Assembly (NCBI RefSeq): GCF_018417535.1
Contig: NZ_CP070978.1
Location: forward strand, 992,001-1,056,000
Direction of reading: 5' to 3'
DNA from: Burkholderia pyrrocinia
Lineage (GTDB): Bacteria > Pseudomonadota > Gammaproteobacteria > Burkholderiales > Burkholderiaceae
DNA length: 64,000 nt
Shown here piece by piece: positions 24,103 through 32,341 of this stretch. Under the pieces are notes generated by a model. It had not been told where the DNA came from, made no database searches, and saw nothing but the letters and a program-made list of their open reading frames with translations. Made by a program: the position numbers and the translations under genes. Each line of letters opens with the position of its first letter. Positions within the stretch are counted from its first letter, which is position 1.

Positions 24103-25167
24103 ATGACTAGCGACCTGACTCGCCCGCCAGGCGGCCCGTACATGCCGCCCGCCGACGTGCCGGCAATGGTGTTGCTGGTCGACGACCAGACGATCGTCGC
24201 GGAAGCCGTCCGGCGCGCGCTCGTCGACGAGGAAGGCATCGACTTCCACTACTGCCCGCGCTCGGACGACGCGATGGCCACCGCGATCGAGACGCGGCCG
24301 ACCGTGATCCTGCAGGACCTCGTGATGCCCGGCACCGACGGGCTGAGCCTCGTGAAGGCGTACCGCGCGAATCCGGCGACGCGCGACGTGCCGATCATCG
24401 TGCTGTCGACGCAGGAAGAGCCCGTGATCAAGAGCGCCGCATTCGCGACCGGCGCGAACGACTACCTCGTGAAGCTGCCCGACCGCATCGAGCTCGTCGC
24501 GCGCATCCGCTACCACTCGCGCTCGTACGTGAACCTGCTGCAGCGCGACGAGGCCTATCGCGCGCTGCGGCAATCGCAGCAGCAACTGCTCGAGGCCAAT
24601 CTCGAACTGCGGCGCCTCACGCACTCGGACGGGCTGACCGGGCTGTCCAACCGGCGCTATCTCGACGAATACCTGGCCGCCGAATGGCGGCGCGGTACGC
24701 GCGAGCGCAGCGAGCTGTCGCTGCTGATGATCGACGTCGACAATTTCAAGCTGTACAACGACACGTACGGGCACGTGTCGGGCGACAGCGTGCTCAAGCA
24801 GATCGCGTCGACCATCGAGCGCTGTCTCGGCCAGTCGGGCGATCTCGCCGCGCGCTTCGGCGGCGAGGAGTTCGCGGTCGTGATGCCGGCCACGTCGCCG
24901 GGCGCCGCGCGGCTGCTCGGCGAGAAGATCCGTCTCGCGGTCGAGGCACTCAGGCTGCGGCACGCGCATTCGTCGACGGGCGACACCGTGACGATCAGCA
25001 TCGGCGGCGCGAGCATCGTGCCGGCGCCCGGCCTGCCGACGACCGTGCTGATCGAGGCGGCCGACCGCGCGCTCTATCGCGCGAAGCACGAAGGCAAGAA
25101 CCGCGTCGAGATCGATGCAGCACCGCCACCCGGCGCCGGCGGGTTCGGCGCGCCGCGCGACGACTGA
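24103..25167 (+). CDS. wspR: Receiver-GGDEF diguanylate cyclase (WspR-like)
   Basis: A 354-residue response regulator making cyclic di-GMP from two GTP. The receiver domain (residues 20-140) has VLLVDDQ, phospho-acceptor Asp near 72 in ILQDLVMPG, and Lys in DYLVKLP. A coiled linker reads RQSQQQLLEANLELRRL. The GGDEF domain has SDGLTGLSNRRY, LLMIDVDNFK, an intact active site RFGGEEFAVV near 250, and DRALYRAKHEGKNR. It tracks Pseudomonas WspR almost throughout. At the inhibitory site, where WspR has R-S-S-D, this protein has Q-S-G-D. It follows the wspF-like gene by 58 bp. ATG 24103 lacks a good ribosome site; TTG 24082 is an alternative. Confidence 0.92.
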   Translation: MTSDLTRPPGGPYMPPADVPAMVLLVDDQTIVAEAVRRALVDEEGIDFHYCPRSDDAMATAIETRPTVILQDLVMPGTDGLSLVKAYRANPATRDVPIIVLSTQEEPVIKSAAFATGANDYLVKLPDRIELVARIRYHSRSYVNLLQRDEAYRALRQSQQQLLEANLELRRLTHSDGLTGLSNRRYLDEYLAAEWRRGTRERSELSLLMIDVDNFKLYNDTYGHVSGDSVLKQIASTIERCLGQSGDLAARFGGEEFAVVMPATSPGAARLLGEKIRLAVEALRLRHAHSSTGDTVTISIGGASIVPAPGLPTTVLIEAADRALYRAKHEGKNRVEIDAAPPPGAGGFGAPRDD

Positions 25168-25177
25168 CGCGCCGCGC

Positions 25178-27427
25178 TCACGCGGCGCCGAGCCGGCGCG
25201 CGTAGTCGTTCGGGTCGAGCGGCCGGCTGAACAGGTAGCCCTGCTGCATGTCGCAACCGATCTGCTGCAGGAACCACGATTGCGCCTGCGTCTCGACACC
25301 TTCGGCCGTGACCTTCATTCCGAGCGAATGCGCCATCGCGACGACGGCCTGCGTGATCGCGACCGAGTCGTGATGATCGGGCACGCCCGACACGAACGAG
25401 CGGTCGACCTTCAGGTTGTGCAGCGGGAAGCGCTTCAGGTACGCGAGCGACGAATAGCCGGTGCCGAAATCGTCGACCGAGATCCGCACGTTCATGTCCG
25501 TGAGCGCTTCGAGCATCGGCAGCACGGTGTCCGTGTCGTTCATCAGCAGTCCTTCGGTAATCTCGAGTTCGAGCGCGGACGGATCGAGCCGCGTTTGCGC
25601 GAGACAGCGACCGACCGATTCGACGAGCCCTTCGTGGAACTGCCGCGGCGACAGGTTCACGGCCAGCATCAGGTCGGGCGCGATCGTGCGGCGCCATTCG
25701 GCCGCCTGCCGGCACGCGGTTTCGAGCACCCACTGGCCGATCGCGACGATCAGCCCCGTATCTTCGGCAATCGGAATGAATTCCGTCGGCGACATCGGCC
25801 CGAGTTCGGGGCACGTCCAGCGCAGCAGCGCCTCGGCGCCGACCGTGCGGCCGCTGCGCGCATCGACGACCGGCTGATACGCGAGCCGCAGCATGTCCGA
25901 CGCGAGTGCGCGCCGCAGCGACTGCTCGACCGCGAAGCGGCGCTGCAGCCGCAGGTTGAGCTGCGCGGTGAAGAACGTGAAGTGGTTGCGGCCGTGCTGC
26001 TTTGCGTCGTACATCGCCGAATCGGCGTTGCGCATCAGCGTGACCGCGTCGTCGCCGTCGCGCGGCGCGACGCTGATCCCGATCGACACGCCGAGCCAGT
26101 ACTCGTTGTTCGCGATCGCGAACGGCTTCGCGATCGCGTCGATCACCTCGCGCGCAAGCACCGCGAGACGGTCGGGATCGTCGCAGTCGTCGACGAGGAT
26201 CACGAACTCGTCGCCGCCGACACGCGTGAGCGCATGCCGGCTGCCCACGCAGCCCGCGAGCCGCGACGCGACGCTGCGCAACAGCGCATCGCCCGCGTCG
26301 TGGCCGGCCGTATCGTTGACCTTCTTGAAACCGACGAGATCGATGAACAGGATCGCGACGCGCGCGGGCCCGGCCGCCGCATCGTGCCTGCCGAACAGCT
26401 CGCGCATCCGGTCGGCGAGCCAGCGGCGGTTGTAGAGACCCGTCAGCGCATCGCGCGTCGCCAGGTAGCGCAACTGCTGCTGCGCTTCGCGCACCGGGCC
26501 GATGTCGTTGAACGACACGAGCACCGAATCGGCCTGCGTCTCGCCCGGCTTCACGATCGGTACCGCGTTGCCGCGCACCCAGATGATGTCGCCGTCCGCA
26601 AGGCCGAAGCCGACCGTGTAACCGAGCAGCGGCGTGGCCGTCATGAGCGCGAGCCGGCTCGGCCAGTCGTCCGGCGCGATCGGCGTGCCGTCCTCGTACA
26701 GCTTGCGCAGGATCACCGTCGACAGCCGGCGGCCGACGAGGTCGCCCTTCACGCGCATCATCCGGTTCGCGCTCGGGTTGCTCGCAATCACGACGCCGTC
26801 GCGCGACACGACGAGTATTCCTTCGTTCAGGCTGTTGACGACGAGCCGGTGATGTTCCTCGCTGCGCGCGAGCTGCCGCACCATCCGGTCCTGGTGAACC
26901 GCAAGGCCGACGCTGTTGCCGATATCGCGCAACAGTGCGGTTTCCTCGTCGCTCGGCCGTCGCGGCGTGCGGTGATAGACGGCGAACGCGCCGAGCACGG
27001 TACCTGCCTCGTCGAGGAACGGCACCGACCAGCACGCGCGCAGACCCAGCGGCAACGCGACGCAACGGTAGTCGGCCCACAGCGGATCGGTTTCGATGTC
27101 CTCGACGGCGACCATCCGGCGCTCGTACATCGCCGTGCCGCATGAGCCCGCGGCGGGCCCGATCGACGCGCCGTCGATCGCGGCGCTGTACTGCGCGGGC
27201 AACGACGGCGCCGCGCCGACACGCACATGCACGCCGTCCGTATCGAGCAGCAGGATCGTGCACGATGCGCCGTCGCCGAGCAAAGTCTCGGCGCGCCGGC
27301 AGACTTCGATCAACAGTTCCGGCAGTGGTGTGTTGCGCGTGATCAGCCTCAGCACGCTTTGCTCGGACGCGAGCACTTCCGCCGCGAGGCCGAGGCTGTA
27401 ACGAGAACTTTGCGGTTCGGTATTCAA
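25178..27427 (-). CDS. GAF-PAS-GGDEF-EAL cyclic di-GMP signalling protein
   Basis: A 749-residue cytoplasmic sensor. GAF domain about 20-180 (GSCGTAMYERRMVAVEDIET), PAS about 195-310, GGDEF about 330-490 (RDALTGLYNRRW, RVGGDEFVILV) and EAL about 500-745. The phosphodiesterase motifs are all kept: GAEALLRW, LEITEGLLM, DDFGTGYSSLAYLKRF, LKVDRSFV, TAEGVET. In the GGDEF half the usual DxD reads DLV and the inhibitory RxxD is absent, so net phosphodiesterase activity is more likely than synthesis. TTG 27425-27427 after AGGA is the best start found. It converges on the WspR-like gene with 10 bp between, pairing opposing c-di-GMP activities. Confidence 0.92.
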   Translation of the reverse strand: MNTEPQSSRYSLGLAAEVLASEQSVLRLITRNTPLPELLIEVCRRAETLLGDGASCTILLLDTDGVHVRVGAAPSLPAQYSAAIDGASIGPAAGSCGTAMYERRMVAVEDIETDPLWADYRCVALPLGLRACWSVPFLDEAGTVLGAFAVYHRTPRRPSDEETALLRDIGNSVGLAVHQDRMVRQLARSEEHHRLVVNSLNEGILVVSRDGVVIASNPSANRMMRVKGDLVGRRLSTVILRKLYEDGTPIAPDDWPSRLALMTATPLLGYTVGFGLADGDIIWVRGNAVPIVKPGETQADSVLVSFNDIGPVREAQQQLRYLATRDALTGLYNRRWLADRMRELFGRHDAAAGPARVAILFIDLVGFKKVNDTAGHDAGDALLRSVASRLAGCVGSRHALTRVGGDEFVILVDDCDDPDRLAVLAREVIDAIAKPFAIANNEYWLGVSIGISVAPRDGDDAVTLMRNADSAMYDAKQHGRNHFTFFTAQLNLRLQRRFAVEQSLRRALASDMLRLAYQPVVDARSGRTVGAEALLRWTCPELGPMSPTEFIPIAEDTGLIVAIGQWVLETACRQAAEWRRTIAPDLMLAVNLSPRQFHEGLVESVGRCLAQTRLDPSALELEITEGLLMNDTDTVLPMLEALTDMNVRISVDDFGTGYSSLAYLKRFPLHNLKVDRSFVSGVPDHHDSVAITQAVVAMAHSLGMKVTAEGVETQAQSWFLQQIGCDMQQGYLFSRPLDPNDYARRLGAA

Positions 27428-27761
27428 GATGAATCCTGCCGTCTGTCCGATCGGGTCTGATGCGCCCGATTCGTTTTCGATCGTTCGTGCCGTTTTCGCT
27501 CCGGGTTTACGCCGATGCCCGGTGAACCCCGCATGCGCGCCGAGCCTGGGCGCGCCGAAATGTATTTAACACCAATCCGCGACACCCCGCGCATCCGCAT
27601 GCATCAGGGCTTACGCGCGGTTGCCGTGCCGCTCGCGTGCGCCAGTCAGCTTGCCGAAAGACTTGCGCGCCGTGCGACGGCCTCGGGCGCGCACGCGCGT
27701 GCCGCATGCATTCGTCGAAAGCGATTCGTCGGATTGTTGCGGAGCGCTGCTTCGATCGCTT
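27428..27761. other. Gene-free stretch
   Basis: About 330 bp of mixed composition with no open frame resembling a gene and no clear promoter or repeat. It contains the leader of the GGDEF-EAL gene on the left. Confidence 0.5.
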
Positions 27762-27937
27762 TCAGGCGTCCGCGCCCGGATGCGGCCCCGTCACGACCTT
27801 CAGCGCATCGATCGCGGCCGCGACCGACACGCTCGCGGGCGCCGCATGCAGCGCGCCGACCGTGTCGGGCATCGTCGACAGTTTCAGCGGCAGCCGGCCG
27901 GTCGCCTTGAACGTCCGCTCGAAATCGCCGAAAGCCT
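27762..27937 (-). pseudogene. Possible frameshifted C-terminal extension of the 27938 gene
   Basis: On the minus strand an alternative frame, open from about 27983, reads IERDARDTGPDLKAFG and continues with protein-like composition (TGRLPLKLSTMPDTVGAL) to TGA at 27762-27764, about 70 codons. No convincing start of its own was found. A 1-bp change near 27980 would join it to the preceding protein and lengthen that by about 55-60 residues. Sequencing error or real decay cannot be separated here. Confidence 0.35.
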
Positions 27938-28507
27938 TCAAATCGGGCCCCGTATCGCGGGCGTCGCGTTCGATAGCGACAGCAGGTAGCGACCTCGACC
28001 TTCGTCGTCACGGCCCGCGTTCGTTGCGTTCTTGTCCACCCATGCCTCGTGTTCGACGTCGCGTTTCAAGCGAGTCTGTCCTCCCGAGGTTTCCTCGACC
28101 CACGGTGTCGTTTCCAGCCGGATTCTCGTGACATGCCAGTCTATGAAGAGGTCCGGCATCCCCGGCATCCGGTGCAAGCGATCCATATAAAAGAACGGAT
28201 CGACGCCGACCCATATCTCGCCTTCGACCCAATCTCCGACATTCGCGAAACGCGGCGGCCTGGCCTCGCAATAGGCCTTGACGCCAAAGTCCACGACCCA
28301 CACTTTCGGCGCCGAAAAGACGATCCTTGCCACAACGTTGCAGAAGGAACCCCGCACGGGCTCGCACCGCATGACGCGCGCAGCAGAAGGTCGCAACGCC
28401 GTACCGTTGAACGCCAGGGCAAGCCGGCACGACTCCCCGACCTGGAAGTCACCGTAATTTCCGTCCTGAATGATCCATGAATCGAGTCCGGCGACGAGTT
28501 CGTTCAT
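27938..28507 (-). CDS. Hypothetical protein, possibly frameshifted
   Basis: A 189-residue soluble protein without a family I recognise. It begins MNELVAGLDSWIIQDGNYGD and is beta-rich with many aromatics (IVFSAPKVWVVDFGVKAYCE, GDWVEGEIWVGVDPFFYMD). ATG 28505-28507 overlaps the stop of the upstream hydrolase-like gene by ATGA, so the two are coupled. The present C-terminus may be the product of a frameshift, because another frame continues downstream with coding character. Function unknown; the pairing with an apparently inactive hydrolase is the only context. Confidence 0.6.
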   Translation of the reverse strand: MNELVAGLDSWIIQDGNYGDFQVGESCRLALAFNGTALRPSAARVMRCEPVRGSFCNVVARIVFSAPKVWVVDFGVKAYCEARPPRFANVGDWVEGEIWVGVDPFFYMDRLHRMPGMPDLFIDWHVTRIRLETTPWVEETSGGQTRLKRDVEHEAWVDKNATNAGRDDEGRGRYLLSLSNATPAIRGPI

Positions 28508-29199
28508 GTTTCTTGAATGATTGACTGGATCAGCCACTCGCGCGCGATCGCCGTGCATCGTGACGGCCGCTCCATGGTCGGGAAATGACCGCATCCGCCC
28601 AACGACTCGAAGCGGGCGTGGGGCATCAGGCTGGCCATGCGGAGGCCGACGCCGACCGGGACGAAGCGGTCTGCGGCACCCCATATGAGCAACGTCGGGA
28701 CCTGACTCGACGCGAGTGTCGGCCAGTGATCGGAACGTGTCAGCGTGGCGTCGGATTGACGGGCGAACAGGTCCGCGCCGGCATCTCGCGCCATTTGTAT
28801 GAACGCGGCCCGCGACGTGACATCGTGCGCAGGGATTGCGTGCTCGGCAAACTCCGCAATCACGCGCTCGTGCTGGCCTGCACGAATGCGTCGGCTGGTG
28901 GCACGAACGGCGTCCGGATCCGGATGAACGCCCGGCTGACAGTTCATCAGCCAGAGTCCGCGGACCCGATCGGGCGCTCTCGCGAACACTTCCATCGCGA
29001 CGCATCCGCCATATGCCGTGCCAGCCAGAATGAACGGCCCCTTTGTCGAGGCCAGCAGACGCTCGGCACTCTCCGCGAACGTCGCATGCGCCAATACCGC
29101 TACGGCAGGCGAAACAAGATCCTTGAGCGCTTCGATCTGGTCGGCATACATGCGGCCGTCACACGGCATCGCAGGCAGAAAAATGAGCGGTAGCAACAT
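28504..29199 (-). CDS. Alpha/beta hydrolase-fold protein lacking the nucleophile serine
   Basis: A 231-residue alpha/beta hydrolase of the AB-hydrolase-1 type: LIFLPAMPCDGRMY (oxyanion strand) near residue 5, Asp in LLIWGAADRFVPVG near 172 and His in LGGCGHFPTMERP near 200. At the nucleophile elbow, where the family has G-x-S-x-G, the sequence is AGTAYGGCVAME near 60-71: the serine is an alanine. Classical triad hydrolysis is therefore not expected, though a non-catalytic or altered role is possible. It is translationally coupled to the 27938 gene. The start at ATG 29197-29199 lacks a strong ribosome site. Confidence 0.8.
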   Translation of the reverse strand: MLLPLIFLPAMPCDGRMYADQIEALKDLVSPAVAVLAHATFAESAERLLASTKGPFILAGTAYGGCVAMEVFARAPDRVRGLWLMNCQPGVHPDPDAVRATSRRIRAGQHERVIAEFAEHAIPAHDVTSRAAFIQMARDAGADLFARQSDATLTRSDHWPTLASSQVPTLLIWGAADRFVPVGVGLRMASLMPHARFESLGGCGHFPTMERPSRCTAIAREWLIQSIIQET

Positions 29200-29344
29200 T
29201 GAAATGACGCAGGCGGGCGGATCGGGCTAGCGCGGCGGCCCCAACGAGCAGCCATTCTGCCGGGGTCATCGAACGACTGCAACCGGCCGATGACGACAGG
29301 CCGGCTTGGAATCGTGCTTCCCGTCGCTCGTCCGCAAGCCCACG

Positions 29345-29839
29345 ATGCTCACTGCCCGCCCGCTGACCGGCGAATCGGCCAGCGACCGCGCGAATGTCTT
29401 GCGCGTCTTTCTTGAAGCGCCTTCGTACGCGCAACTCGTCGAAGGCCGCTCGCCCTCCGCCGACGATGTCGACGATTTCTTCTCCGGCAAGCCGGCGGGC
29501 ATCGATCCGGCCCACAAATCGGTCTTCGGATTCTTTCTCGAACACGACATGATCGGCTGCGCCGATGTCATTCGTTCGTATCCGACCGGCGACTGCATCC
29601 GGATCGGCCTGTTGCTCTTCGCCGAAGCGGCTCAGGGTCGCGGTCATGGCAAGGCCGCACTCACGCTGCTGGTCGAGATGGCGCGCGAGTGGGGCTACCG
29701 CACGGCGCAACTTGCGGTCGTTTCGACCAATCTTCGCGCGCATGCATTCTGGCAGCGCGAGGGCTTTACCGAGCTTCGACGCGCGAGCAATCCGAAGTTC
29801 GCCGGCGATCTCGTCGTCATGCAGCGCCCGATCCGCTAG
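29345..29839 (+). CDS. GNAT-family N-acetyltransferase
   Basis: A 164-residue acetyl-CoA-dependent transferase. The acetyl-CoA motif A region reads IGLLLFAEAAQGRGHGKAAL near residues 87-106 (R/Q-x-x-G-x-G/A form), followed by the helix LTLLVEMAREWGYRTAQL and motif B STNLRAHAFWQREGF near 130. The N-terminal part (FLEAPSYAQLVEGRSPSADD) would form the acceptor side. ATG 29345 is used because the fold begins right after; an in-frame TTG at 29306 is possible. Single gene; substrate unknown. Confidence 0.85.
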   Translation: MLTARPLTGESASDRANVLRVFLEAPSYAQLVEGRSPSADDVDDFFSGKPAGIDPAHKSVFGFFLEHDMIGCADVIRSYPTGDCIRIGLLLFAEAAQGRGHGKAALTLLVEMAREWGYRTAQLAVVSTNLRAHAFWQREGFTELRRASNPKFAGDLVVMQRPIR

Positions 29840-29983
29840 CCATCAAGACAGGACGCCGCCGGCAGCGCGCCACATGTGCATCCTTCGCTTACATGGTTTA
29901 ATGTGCGCGAAACACTGCGCCGATCCGTGTCGGCTGCGCAGCACCCCCATGCCCCGATCCCCCGCTCGATCAAGGACCGCATG

Positions 29984-30703
29984 ATGCCCCCCAACGAAAT
30001 CAAGGCGCTCGTTTTCGATGTCTTCGGAACGATCGTCGACTGGAGAAGCGGCGTCGCACGCGGTGCTGCCGCCTTCCTGGATCGCCACGCGCCGGCGCTC
30101 GATCCGTTCGAGTTCGCCGACGCGTGGCGGGCCGAATATTCGCCGTCGATGGAAGAAATCCGCAGCGGGCGCCGCCGCTACGTGCGGCTCGACGTGCTGC
30201 ATCGCGAGAACCTCGTGCGCACGCTCGACCGCTACGGGATCGTCGACGTGCCCGACGCGGACATCGATGCGCTCAACCTCGCGTGGCACAGCCTCGATCC
30301 GTGGCCCGACGCCGTCGCCGCGCTGCACCGGCTGAAGCGGCGCTTCATCATCGCGCCGCTGTCGAACGGCAACATCCGGCTGATGGTCGACGTCGCGAAA
30401 CGCGCGGGGCTGCCGTGGGACGCGATCCTCGGCGCGGAAGTCGTGCGCGCGTACAAGCCGTCGCCGCAGGTGTACAGCGACACGGTCGAGATTCTCGGCG
30501 TCGCGCCGGCCGAGCTGTGCCTGGTCGCGGCGCACAACGGCGATCTCGCCGCCGCGCGCCGGCTCGGGCTGTCGACCGCGTTCGTACTGCGGCCGACCGA
30601 ACACGGGCCCGGCCAGACGACCGACCTGCAAGCCGACGACGCGTGGGACTTCGACGTCAGGGACCTGAACGAACTCGCGGATCGGCTCGGTTGCCCCGAT
30701 TGA
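29984..30703 (+). CDS. HAD-superfamily hydrolase, haloacid dehalogenase type II
   Basis: A 239-residue protein. Nucleophile Asp in LVFDVFGTIVDWRSG near residues 6-20, motif II IIAPLSNGNIRLMVD near 115, Lys in VVRAYKPSPQVYSDTV near 150, and motif III CLVAAHNGDLAAARRLG near 173. Spacing fits L-2-haloacid dehalogenases, which swap halide for hydroxyl. In the last motif the serine pair of well-studied enzymes is Ala-His, so true dehalogenase activity is uncertain and phosphatase-like chemistry is an alternative. AAGGA at 29972-29976 fits ATG 29984 (7-base gap) better than ATG 29981. Confidence 0.85.
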   Translation: MPPNEIKALVFDVFGTIVDWRSGVARGAAAFLDRHAPALDPFEFADAWRAEYSPSMEEIRSGRRRYVRLDVLHRENLVRTLDRYGIVDVPDADIDALNLAWHSLDPWPDAVAALHRLKRRFIIAPLSNGNIRLMVDVAKRAGLPWDAILGAEVVRAYKPSPQVYSDTVEILGVAPAELCLVAAHNGDLAAARRLGLSTAFVLRPTEHGPGQTTDLQADDAWDFDVRDLNELADRLGCPD

Positions 30704-30801
30704 GCGTCGGCGGCGCCTGACGACCCACCCGACGGGCGGCACGGCAAGGCCGGCGACTGCTAGACTCCGCAACCACGGCCCTTTCCGATTCGCCCACCCG
30801 T

Positions 30802-31710
30802 ATGTCATCTCCGCTGCATCTGGTAGAAGGCAAGCTGACCGCGCTGCGCTTCCTCGAACGCCCTGATCAGGACAGTTCCGACGGCCATCCGATCCCGCCG
30901 GCGGACCCGGAAGCCAGGAAGAAATCGCTCGGCTACTGGTTCACGCACAACGTGGTGCCGATCATGGCCGCCCTGACCGGCAACGGCGCCGCGGCCAATG
31001 CGCTGGTTTTTCAACAAGGCAACGAAGACAGCATCCTTGCCAAACTGAACGCCGACGCCGACAAGATCGCGCACCCGGCAACGTGGTCGTACGCGAATAT
31101 CCGCGACAGCAAAACCTACGTCTCGCAGAACGCATCCGTGACCGTCGGCAAGAACGGCAGGATCGTCGTGGCCAAACTCCCGGTGGAAATCGAAATCGGC
31201 GGGGCAACGTACCGTGGCTTTCTGGGCGGGCAATGCTTCGAGGTCGGCGACGAAGTCGTGGCCGTCATCAACCGGCAGGGCCGCCTGTTTGCGCTGTCGT
31301 CTCCCGATCGGCGCTTCCTGGCGATGGATTACGCCTGCGGCGATACGGGGCTGGCCGGCCTGACGCACTCGCTGTGGCTGGCCTGGAAATGGTCGTTCAT
31401 CGGCGTGAACTGCCTGCTCGTCCCGATGATGCTCCTGGTGCTCTGGACCGGCGACGGCGGGTTTTCCGACCTCGAACTCGACCTGTTCATGCTGCTGGGC
31501 GGGCCGCTCATGATGGGCGTCCTGCTGGCCCTGATCATTGGCGTGCGGCTTTCATGGTCCGACTGGCTGCCGGCGTGGCGCACGTCGAGCATCCTGAATG
31601 CGCTGGGCCGCCCGGATCTGTGCACGCGCGATTTCGCGGATGCGCGCATCGAGGCCGAGCGCAAGGGTCAGGCGCGCGACACCGATATCGGGCAAATCTA
31701 TTACGCGTAG
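30802..31710 (+). CDS. Membrane-anchored hypothetical protein (resembles putative T6SS-effector family)
   Basis: A 302-residue protein without a signal peptide. The N-terminal cytosolic part begins LHLVEGKLTALRFLERPDQ; a beta domain lies near 110-175 (TYRGFLGGQCFEVGDEVVAV, LFALSSPDRRFLAMD). Two adjacent membrane helices follow at about 193-215 and 225-247, then a charged tail. This order (short ligand-like start, OB-like beta domain with a GDEV motif, hairpin of two helices) recalls Burkholderia proteins annotated 'putative type VI secretion system effector'. That link is from memory and unproven. No secretion genes are nearby. Confidence 0.65.
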   Translation: MSSPLHLVEGKLTALRFLERPDQDSSDGHPIPPADPEARKKSLGYWFTHNVVPIMAALTGNGAAANALVFQQGNEDSILAKLNADADKIAHPATWSYANIRDSKTYVSQNASVTVGKNGRIVVAKLPVEIEIGGATYRGFLGGQCFEVGDEVVAVINRQGRLFALSSPDRRFLAMDYACGDTGLAGLTHSLWLAWKWSFIGVNCLLVPMMLLVLWTGDGGFSDLELDLFMLLGGPLMMGVLLALIIGVRLSWSDWLPAWRTSSILNALGRPDLCTRDFADARIEAERKGQARDTDIGQIYYA

Positions 31711-31713
31711 GCG

Positions 31714-32220
31714 CTAGGCCCCGGGCGCCGGCTCCGTCGCGACGGCACGCCCCTTTGCCGCAATCGCGAGGCGCCGCCAGTTGCGCGCCGCATACCGGTG
31801 GGCCTGCAGCAGCGCGATCCATAACCCGATCTGCCGAACCGGCCGGAAGAGGATGCCGCGCGCGCTGAACACGGTGCGCCGCTCGACACGCGTCTTGTCG
31901 CCTTCGATTGGCGTCAGCGTGAACTCGTCCTCGAGCAGCCCGACCCAGTCGCGGCACCAGACCGTCGACGACACCATCCGGTAACGCAGCCGGCGATTCT
32001 CGTCGAGCACGAGAATCCGCTGGTCGATCGTGCCGCGATCGGTCGTGCACTGGCGCGTGTTGCCAACGGCCGGCGTGCCTTCGAGCACGCGGCAACTGAC
32101 CGGCTTCGGCACGCCGAGGCGGAACAGCAACGGCCGCGTGTCGTCCATCCGGGCATGGAGGAAATGCGGCCACACATGCTCGGGCCGGCAATCGAAGGTC
32201 CACTGCGAATGAATTTCCAC
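31714..32220 (-). CDS. SRPBCC/polyketide-cyclase-like protein
   Basis: A 168-residue protein with a START/SRPBCC-like pattern. It begins EIHSQWTFDCRPEHVWPHF (first strand and helix); strands such as GNTRQCTTDRGTIDQRILV and LRYRMVSSTVWCRDWVGLLE follow, then a long C-terminal helix RQIGLWIALLQAHRYAARNW. The fold binds hydrophobic ligands; no ligand is evident. The start is GTG at 32218-32220 with AGGAGA upstream. It converges on the 30802 gene, with stop codons 3 bp apart. Function not assigned. Confidence 0.7.
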   Translation of the reverse strand: MEIHSQWTFDCRPEHVWPHFLHARMDDTRPLLFRLGVPKPVSCRVLEGTPAVGNTRQCTTDRGTIDQRILVLDENRRLRYRMVSSTVWCRDWVGLLEDEFTLTPIEGDKTRVERRTVFSARGILFRPVRQIGLWIALLQAHRYAARNWRRLAIAAKGRAVATEPAPGA

Positions 32221-32341
32221 GACACTCTCCTGGCGGCTGGCGGTGCGGCCATGACCGGATGATAGCCGTCGCGGCCGCCTTGTGCCGCGCGAGCGCCGTT
32301 GCAGCGATCGCCCGGCGAATCGCCGCCGCTTCCGACACCCG

